Source: Candidatus Brocadia carolinensis (GTDB lineage: Bacteria > Planctomycetota > Brocadiia > Brocadiales > Brocadiaceae). Taken from it: 64,000 bases of DNA. Of this stretch, positions 56,722-64,000 are shown one piece after another. The notes beneath the pieces were generated by a model. That model saw nothing but the letters and a program-made list of their open reading frames with translations, made no database searches and was not told where the DNA came from. Made by a program: the position numbers and the translations under genes. The stretch's first letter is position 1. Every line of letters starts with the position of its first letter. The DNA lies in the NCBI GenBank assembly GCA_002009475.1, contig AYTS01000085.1, positions 55,626 through 119,625 on the forward strand, written 5' to 3'.

Positions 56722-57778
56722 GATAGATGCCCTTGATACTTTATTCTTTAGGGACGGCAAACCCTTTACTATGGGTGCAGAGACTTGGGGGAGCGGGATA
56801 TTTCCACCGTATCCGTCAATGGTTTATGGAGCCTTACGGTCGCTCTATTTTTCTTATAATATCAGAGAACTGGAAAAGGCTGCATCCTTCGATGAACCAA
56901 ATTCAAATGATCCCACAGCGCCCCTCATTCTTAAGGGGCTATACATTCAACATAGAAATGCGCTTATTTTTCCGACGCCGCTAGATTGTGTAGAGGAAAA
57001 AGGGAACAAAGAAAAGAATCTCATAGTTCTGAAACCTCAGAAAGCGCTGTTCGTCAGTAATTGCACAACCGCCGGGATATTGCAGACGGACAGCAAAAAA
57101 CAGATTAAAAATGCAGACGACGGATGGATTGATTCATCAACACTTGGAGAGTATTTAAACGGGAATCATAACAGCATGTATTACTCAAAACTATCCGATT
57201 CTGTTTTATCTGAAGCGAAGATTGGGATAGGCAGGAACAATCAGACCCGTACTGCCGAAGATTCAATGCTGTATCGGGTAGAAATGAAAAGACTCAAGGA
57301 TATATCCATTGTTGTTGATATTGAAGGATTGAACCTTTCTGCCAAATCAGGGCTTATGAAGTTGGGCGGGGAAGGCAGACCCGCATTCTTTACGGTAAAC
57401 GATAGTTTGCCCATAGACGCTTATGAGCTTCCCGACAACAAGTTAAAGCTCTACTTGGCGACTCCGGCTATTTTCACAAACGGATGGCTGCCGAAACAAA
57501 TAGATACAAAAACGCTTGAAGGTAATATGAACGGTATCAAGTTAAAACTCGTAACTGCCGCCATAGGAAAACCTGTCTATATTGGGGGGTTTGATATAAA
57601 AAAGGGACCAAAGCCAATGAAGCGGGCTGTGCCTGCAGGCAGCGTCTATTATTTTGAACTTCAGGGGTCTTATAGTAAAGCACAGGTTATTGAGGCATTT
57701 CACAATAAAGCAATCAGTGACGATGAGATTTATAAAAAACAAGGATTTGGTATTGCGTATGTGGGGAGATGGGCATAA
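56711..57778 (+). CDS. cmr3: Cmr3 (type III-B RAMP)
   Basis: About 355 residues starting MRIKIDALDTLFFRDGKPFT, the Cmr3 signature (LDxLFFRDGKPF). PPYPSMVYGALRSLYFS is the family's second conserved block and GFGIAYVGRWA at the C-terminus is the glycine-rich loop. Cmr3 contacts the 5' handle of the crRNA and Cas10. The start at 56711 has AAAGGGGGG upstream and overlaps the end of cas10 by 11 bases; a start nine codons earlier is unlikely. Confidence 0.93.
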   Translation: MRIKIDALDTLFFRDGKPFTMGAETWGSGIFPPYPSMVYGALRSLYFSYNIRELEKAASFDEPNSNDPTAPLILKGLYIQHRNALIFPTPLDCVEEKGNKEKNLIVLKPQKALFVSNCTTAGILQTDSKKQIKNADDGWIDSSTLGEYLNGNHNSMYYSKLSDSVLSEAKIGIGRNNQTRTAEDSMLYRVEMKRLKDISIVVDIEGLNLSAKSGLMKLGGEGRPAFFTVNDSLPIDAYELPDNKLKLYLATPAIFTNGWLPKQIDTKTLEGNMNGIKLKLVTAAIGKPVYIGGFDIKKGPKPMKRAVPAGSVYYFELQGSYSKAQVIEAFHNKAISDDEIYKKQGFGIAYVGRWA

Positions 57779-57820
57779 AAATGATAAAGAATCAAAATTA
57801 AGAAAACTGGAGGTTTCTTT

Positions 57821-58857
57821 ATGTTTAAGAAAGCAAAACTGTTTTTCATAATCTGCGAAACGCCGCTGCACTGTGGCAGCGGCAATAACATCGGAATTGT
57901 GGATTTGCCGATACAGCGAGAGCGTCATACGGACTTTCCAAAGGTTGAAGGTTCAAGTCTGAAAGGGGGAATCAGAGAGGCATTTGAAGAACTTGTAGAT
58001 ATTAAAGATAAAAAAGCGGTATTTCTTGAGACCCCGTCTAAAGAGAAACTTAAGAAAGTTTTCAGTTCTGCCATTGAAGAGTATTGGAAAGATAAAGACG
58101 GTAATGCTCTTATCAAATTCAACGAGGCAATCTTCCTTTCTTTTGGCCCGGAAGAAGGGAGCGACTATGCAGGAGCGCTGGGGTTTTCCGATGCGAGGCT
58201 TTTGCTCTTTCCAGTCAAATCAATGAAAGGTGTTTTCGCATGGGTTACCTGTCCACAGGTGCTTGAACGGTTTAAAAATGATTTCAAACTTTGTGGAATT
58301 ACCCTTCCCTTTGAGATGCCAAAAGAAAACGCTGCCTCGAATGGATGCTCATTATTTATTAAGGATAACAGGATTGTGCTTGAGGAATACACCTTTGAGA
58401 TAACAAAGGACAGCGATGCAAACGGCAATTGCACAAAACTTACAGAGTGGCTATCACAAAATCTTTTTCCCGCCGGAGGGAGTCAGTTTTGGATGGACAA
58501 AATCAAGAAAGATATTGTGATTATTCCAAATGAGGAGTTCAGGGATTTTGTAACCCTCTCGACCGAGGTAATCACAAGAACAAAGATAAACAATGAGACA
58601 GGCACTGTGCAAGACGGCGCTTTATTTGACGAGGAATATTTACCATCCGAGACAATCCTTTATTCACTTGCCCTTGCATCGCCTGTATTTAAAAAGGAAG
58701 ATGCGGATAAAGGCATATTTAAACAAAACGGAAAAACCGAAGAAGAACTGGTTATGGAATTCTTCACCAATGGTCTTCCAGAGGTCATTCAACTAGGCGG
58801 AAATGCGACTATCGGCAAGGGTATTATCAGAACAAAGGTTCTGGAGGGGGGCACGCA

Positions 58858-58861
<4 letters not shown>
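57821..58861 (+). CDS. cmr4: Cmr4 (backbone RAMP, target RNA cleavage)
   Basis: A 346-residue backbone subunit. CETPLHCGSGNNIGIVDLPI then QRERHTDFPKVEGSSLKGGI matches the Cmr4 N-terminus. The catalytic aspartate of the target-RNA cleavage loop is kept (Asp28 in IVDLPIQRE). The C-terminal glycine-rich loop reads IQLGGNATIGKGII. Multiple Cmr4 copies form the filament along the crRNA and cut the bound RNA every six bases. It starts 42 bases after cmr3 and overlaps cmr5 by four bases (ATGA). Confidence 0.95.
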
Positions 58862-60528
<1,667 letters not shown>

Positions 60529-60544
60529 TTGAGGGAATAACATA

Positions 60545-61420
60545 ATGATGAAAATAATGAAACACTGCCCGCTTAAAGGGATAATTGCAGCCATAGCGAC
60601 CCTTTTCACCGGCAGCTGGGCTTCAGATGCCCTTCAGGGTGGTCTTCCATTCAAAGAATTTTGGACGTTTCCTCCACAGTATGCATGGGTAGTGAGACTG
60701 GCTATTATTGCGTTTTTTTATCTTTTTCTTTTTTTAATGCTGTATCAATACAGAATATCGTTTTTCCCGGTAAAAAGTCTGTCAAGGGCTGAAGTTGTGC
60801 CACACAAATGCCTTGTCATCCCTGTTTCTACGCCGTATCCATTGAACAAAGCGGACGATGTTCTCATTTGCGTTGAGAACGGGGCATATAAAATATCCGT
60901 GCAAAAAGAAGGAACAATGATAGAAGTTCCGCAGAAGGATATTACTCATGACATCCAACTACTCGAAGGAACACGGTGGTCGTGGCAGCAGATGTTGCGG
61001 TGCATAGAGCCGCACAAGGACAGGATTAAACATATATATCTGATAGGTTCGCCGTGTCCGGACGGAGAGGAGAAAAAAGGCTCTTACAACTCATTATGCG
61101 CGGCAGAGTTTCTCATAAACCATTATCTGAAGAATAGCGATGTAAAGGTGCGTAAACACCCTTTTCCTGTTGATTTTGAAGATTTTGATGGACTTACAAA
61201 CGCATTCAATAAAGCAATAGCAGAATTTAAGCTGGAAGGAATCTCCGAAAAACATATTATTATTGATATAACAGGGGGACAAAAACCGGCCAGCATCGCA
61301 GGGGCGATTGTAACACTGGACAAGAACGTAACTTTTCAATACGTCCAGCCAAAACCTGATAAGTCAGGCAAATATAAAGTCCTGGCTTATGATGCGATTA
61401 TCCAGCCGCCGACTTTCTAA
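60545..61420 (+). CDS. Membrane-anchored CARF-domain protein
   Basis: A 291-residue protein. A strong membrane helix lies at about residues 50-69 (VRLAIIAFFYLFLFLMLYQY); a weaker hydrophobic stretch precedes it (residues 11-27). The cytoplasmic part is a CARF-like Rossmann domain: DVLICVENGAYKISVQ, HIYLIGSPCPDGEEKKGSYN, then IIIDITGGQKPASIAGAIVT. DITGGQKPAS is the ligand-binding motif of CARF domains (D-x-T-G-G-x-K). It follows cmr6 by 16 bases. It resembles Cam1-like membrane effectors in plan but is longer. No nuclease domain is visible. A cyclic oligoadenylate-gated membrane effector is the inferred role. Confidence 0.8.
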   Translation: MMKIMKHCPLKGIIAAIATLFTGSWASDALQGGLPFKEFWTFPPQYAWVVRLAIIAFFYLFLFLMLYQYRISFFPVKSLSRAEVVPHKCLVIPVSTPYPLNKADDVLICVENGAYKISVQKEGTMIEVPQKDITHDIQLLEGTRWSWQQMLRCIEPHKDRIKHIYLIGSPCPDGEEKKGSYNSLCAAEFLINHYLKNSDVKVRKHPFPVDFEDFDGLTNAFNKAIAEFKLEGISEKHIIIDITGGQKPASIAGAIVTLDKNVTFQYVQPKPDKSGKYKVLAYDAIIQPPTF

Positions 61421-61439
61421 TGCATGAGGTTTGTGACCA

Positions 61440-61682
61440 TTGATAACCATTGAAATGAACATCTTTTTCACCGGCACAGCCAAATTATCAGACCTTGACC
61501 GCTATATCCAAAAGGCAAAGGAGCTTGCCGGAGAGGGGAACGACGTCGTCCTCACGGGCGCAGGCCCCGTATGGCTCTATCTCAAGATTGCCCATGCCCT
61601 GCACGGCAAGGCAAAGAGCCTGAAGTACCGCTCCCCGGTAACGGGGGACGTCCTGATATTCGACCACAATCCTTATGAATAA
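61440..61682 (+). CDS. csx3: Csx3-like small protein (candidate ring nuclease)
   Basis: About 75-80 residues. The block VVLTGAGPVWLYLKIAHALH matches the Csx3 hallmark (GxGPxWLxxxxAHxxH), followed by SPVTGDVLIFDHNP, with a final His as in Csx3. Csx3/Crn3 proteins degrade cyclic tetra-adenylate or bind RNA. The acidic residue of the family's YDPR motif is not at the expected place (YRSP here). The TTG at 61440 or the ATG at 61455 may be the start. It is 19 bases after the CARF gene, so an off-switch for that effector is a reasonable inference. Confidence 0.65.
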   Translation: MITIEMNIFFTGTAKLSDLDRYIQKAKELAGEGNDVVLTGAGPVWLYLKIAHALHGKAKSLKYRSPVTGDVLIFDHNPYE

Positions 61683-61909
61683 CTGGCGTCTGAAAAAACT
61701 CATAACGCTGCAAAGCCGCAACCAAATTCCCCGTCTTTCCCCTTTATCCCCCCCGAAGGGGGAGAGGGGTGGAAGGGGGGTGTAAAAAAAACTTCCGAAA
61801 AAAAGAAAGATTTTACATAGCAATACTATATTGCAGTATCTAAGTCTGTCTTTACCGTATCATGCCTGTACTACGTGATTATATTTTTAACAAGAAGGAG
61901 ATAAAATAA
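61683..61909. other. Spacer after the Cmr operon
   Basis: It holds a CCCCCTTCCACCCCTCTCCC-type repeat (61738-61780) and no gene. Confidence 0.45.
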
Positions 61910-62140
61910 ATGAAATTTGTCAGAATCACGGTTAACCCGAAGCAGATGGGTGGTGTGCCTTGCATCCGCGGATTGCGCATCCCGGTGGCAACCGTTGTGG
62001 GAATGGTTGCCGATGGCATGACCGAAGAAGAGATCCTCAGGGCTTTTCCCGATCTGGAAGGCAATGACATACGCGAGGCGCTGCAATATGCGGCAGAGGC
62101 AGTGCGGGAACGTGAACTTCCCCTGGTACATCTCACGTGA
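61910..62140 (+). CDS. DUF433-domain protein, likely antitoxin
   Basis: A 76-residue protein with [20 protein letters not shown] then [18 protein letters not shown] and [17 protein letters not shown], the complete DUF433 signature. These short winged-helix-like proteins are the usual partners of DUF5615 PIN-like toxins. AGGAG lies upstream of the ATG. Its stop overlaps the GTG of the next gene, which supports the pairing. Confidence 0.88.
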   Translation: MKFVRITVNPKQMGGVPCIRGLRIPVATVVGMVADGMTEEEILRAFPDLEGNDIREALQYAAEAVRERELPLVHLT

Positions 62141-62529
62141 AATTTCCAGGAGATAACGCATTGTCATATGTAGTGGCGGAAGGTCTCCGTCAGGCCGGGC
62201 ATGATGCAAAACATGTCCGAGAGTATGGGATGCAGGCAGCGGATGATAGTGCCATCTTTGCGCTTGCTGCCCGTGAAGAGCGTGTGGTTATTTCAGCGGA
62301 TACCGATTTTGGCACTCTTCTCGCGCTACGGCAGGAGACTAAACCCTCTGTGATTCTTTTCCGCATTCTGTCTCAGCGGCGTCCCGGAAAGCAAGTTGCT
62401 CTCCTGCTTGCCAACTTGCCGAATATACTTGATGCCTTAATGCAGGGCAGCATTGTCGTTTTTGAGGAAAAGAGGCTTCGTATTCGTTCATTACCAATTA
62501 TGGACAGAGAAACGGAAAAGCAATCGTAG
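62137..62529 (+). CDS. DUF5615 PIN-like (VapC-related) protein, likely toxin
   Basis: A 130-residue PIN-like protein: [20 protein letters not shown] has the first acid (Asp6), [19 protein letters not shown] the second cluster, and [17 protein letters not shown] the DxDF metal-binding motif. This is the DUF5615/Mut7-C group. The GTG start overlaps the antitoxin stop (GTGA). Ribonuclease activity is assumed from the family. Confidence 0.85.
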   Translation: MKFPGDNALSYVVAEGLRQAGHDAKHVREYGMQAADDSAIFALAAREERVVISADTDFGTLLALRQETKPSVILFRILSQRRPGKQVALLLANLPNILDALMQGSIVVFEEKRLRIRSLPIMDRETEKQS

Positions 62530-62608
62530 CGTATAGTGTATCTTGCGCTCCCAGCCATACTGGAGTGTAAAAGGTCAATGACGTATGCCTTAGATTTAGC
62601 GTTAAACA

Positions 62609-63427
62609 ATGATTCACAACACCAGCACCACCATAATCTGTCCTTGCAACGACGGCGAAAGCCGTTTGATTATCGATATTGCTGAAAAACTTTCCTTTGA
62701 TGTCCGCATATCAACACAAGGATGGGGGGCAGTGCTTTCACAAGAACCCGATGAGACCTTTGCCGGTTTAAAGAAGAATGTAATTGTCGTAGAGATGCCA
62801 GGTATCCGGAAAGAAAACGAATTAAAAGATAAAGGGCATAATCTCTTTGTGATAGACCATCACAAATATCAGGATATGGACAGGTCATATCCGGTAAGCT
62901 CACTGGAGCAATTCGCCTGCCTGATTTCATATACCCTCAACCGGTGGGAGATGGGGGTTGCCCTGAATGACCGGGGATATATCCCTGCATTGAGAAAACA
63001 AGGATACGCAGAAGATGAAATACTGGAGATACGGCAGTATGACCTTGAGGCGCAGGGCTATAAACCTGAATATTTTGAAATGCTGAGACGAGATTATCTG
63101 AAAGGCAATAACCGGGGTCAGGATGTATACGTTGTAGAGACAACTTGTGAAAAGACCTCATATTTGTCAGACCTGCACTTCTTCGAAAATGAGAAAAGGA
63201 TACATCGTATCGATTTGATCGTATTCACGGCAGGCGCCGAAGATACGATGCAAAAGATCACCTTTTACGGCTCTCCTGCGCGGGCAAAAGCACTTCAGGA
63301 AAAATTTGGCGGCTATTCCGGCGGAGATGAAAAGGTCTCCATGTTCTGGGGAATGGATATAACCAACCCCATGACGAAGGAAGCATTTTTACGAGTCTTT
63401 GATCTTTTAGTTGATTGTACGATATGA
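62609..63427 (+). CDS. DHH-like phosphoesterase-related protein
   Basis: A 272-residue protein that resembles DHH-superfamily phosphoesterases without being a clear member. FVIDHHKYQDMDRSYPVSSL contains a DHH motif in the expected context after a Rossmann-like strand, and ALNDRGYIPALRKQGY supplies the later aspartate motif. The first motif (normally HxDxDG) is replaced by CPCNDGES near residues 11-18, so metal binding would be altered. No membrane segment or signal peptide. It lies about 1 kb downstream of the Cmr operon's last gene, in the same direction. Family relatives hydrolyse oligonucleotides or cyclic dinucleotides, but nothing proves this here. Confidence 0.55.
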   Translation: MIHNTSTTIICPCNDGESRLIIDIAEKLSFDVRISTQGWGAVLSQEPDETFAGLKKNVIVVEMPGIRKENELKDKGHNLFVIDHHKYQDMDRSYPVSSLEQFACLISYTLNRWEMGVALNDRGYIPALRKQGYAEDEILEIRQYDLEAQGYKPEYFEMLRRDYLKGNNRGQDVYVVETTCEKTSYLSDLHFFENEKRIHRIDLIVFTAGAEDTMQKITFYGSPARAKALQEKFGGYSGGDEKVSMFWGMDITNPMTKEAFLRVFDLLVDCTI

Positions 63428-63519
63428 GCAGAAGTCGGGTTGCTATTTACAGGCATCCTTTCTATGCCGAACATGATAAATGATTACAACCCTATTTCCC
63501 GTGTCAACCTGATAAATTA

Positions 63520-63597
63520 CGCCTTCGGCGACTTTCCCTCCCTGTCTCCCCCAGTTTACGGGGGGATTGTGGGGGTGTTCGAAATTCCTTAACGTTA
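63520..63597. repeat. Family C palindromic repeat
   Basis: GTCTCCCCCAGTTTACGGGG unit followed by GAAATTCCTTAACGTTAAAT. Confidence 0.75.
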
Positions 63598-63805
63598 AAT
63601 TACACGATAATCCCCAACTCGTAAACGGTAGCATGGATCTGATCCTTTCAGTTTTTTGGATTGAACTGGAAAGGGGTTATCGGCAAGACCTCTTATAGCA
63701 TCAGGAATTTTTAGAATGAATTGTCTGTCAATTTTTTTTCGATCATGTTCTCATGAAGTCCTCAGCTCAATTTTATAAGAGCCCATCGGCTTTTAACCTT
63801 TTTTT

Positions 63806-63969
63806 GTAACCGTTTTGTTTTTTGAAAAAGTATCAGGAAAAGCTCCGTTCGGAGCGACATGTTTATAGGCAAACCATTATACCGTAATCAAGCTCCATCG
63901 GAGCGGTATGTTGTTTCTGTGTCTTACATGACGCTCCGCTGGAGCTAAGATTTTGTATATCGCATCTTC
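63806..63969. repeat. Family F repeat, right copy flanking the CRISPR region
   Basis: Same 164-base unit as 51310-51473, same orientation, with AGCTCCATCGGAGC and GACGCTCCGCTGGAGC palindromes. Confidence 0.8.
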
Positions 63970-64000
63970 TTCCCCCCCTGTTTCCCCGTAAACGGGGGGA
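63970..64000. repeat. Family C palindromic repeat, cut by the window end
   Basis: CCCCCCTGTTTCCCCGTAAA then CGGGGGGA; it continues beyond the window. Confidence 0.65.

Noticed and set aside
63443..63634. Small minus-strand frame after the DHH-like gene
   Set aside because: Made almost wholly of a family C palindrome.

Overview
The window looks like a chromosomal contig segment of moderate GC from a Gram-negative planctomycete, most likely an anammox-type (Brocadiales) bacterium. That assignment rests on recognition and not on a search. The reasons are a ResB/CcsA (system II) cytochrome c biogenesis operon, lipoproteins and TolC-type export genes, a glycogen/phosphoketolase sugar block, and intergenic spacers packed with small palindromic repeats. 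No rRNA or ribosomal protein operon is present. Four tRNAs (Leu, Cys, Asp, Val) lie on the minus strand.

Layout. 0-10 kb: the 3' end of priA, a small flagellar-rod-like gene, a metallo-hydrolase, a pentapeptide-type protein, an IS66-type remnant, then PPIase lipoprotein - ccsA - ccs1, two tRNAs and a coiled-coil membrane protein. 10-20 kb: dnaE, two tRNAs, trkH-trkA potassium uptake, TPR and HEAT-repeat proteins, a glutamine amidotransferase. 20-36.6 kb: sugar metabolism (glgX, histidine phosphatase, glgP, pgi, class II aldolase, phosphoketolase) with a SpoIIAA/STAS-like gene, an EAL-domain gene and a beta-CASP nuclease. 37-44 kb: an HlyD - TolC/NodT - double-ATPase ABC - ABC permease exporter of the YhiI/RbbA/YhhJ type. 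44-51 kb: pyruvate kinase, a lipoprotein, an alpha/beta hydrolase, an MltF-like transglycosylase, a DUF4337-like membrane protein. 52-61.7 kb: a complete type III-B (Cmr) CRISPR effector operon with accessory genes. 61.9-63.4 kb: a DUF433/DUF5615-type toxin-antitoxin pair and a DHH-like protein.

The most striking system is the Cmr operon. (i) A class I cyclic-di-GMP riboswitch (GEMM-I) followed by a terminator sits directly upstream, in an arrangement that predicts antitermination when c-di-GMP is bound. (ii) The operon carries two Cmr1-type RAMP genes flanking a type VII toxin-antitoxin pair, and the MntA-type nucleotidyltransferase is joined in frame to the C-terminus of the first Cmr1. (iii) It ends with a membrane-anchored CARF protein and a Csx3-like small protein, a candidate effector and off-switch for cyclic oligoadenylate signalling. 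No CRISPR array, cas6, cas1 or cas2 is in the window, so crRNAs must come from elsewhere. A second riboswitch of the same class precedes the histidine phosphatase/glgP block, and an EAL-domain gene lies in that block. Cyclic-di-GMP may therefore connect carbohydrate storage and CRISPR immunity here.

Eight genes are broken by single-base indels, ten indels in all, most of them one extra A/T in a homopolymer. Correcting each by one base restores a full-length protein, so assembly error is the simplest explanation. Coordinates below span the repaired genes.
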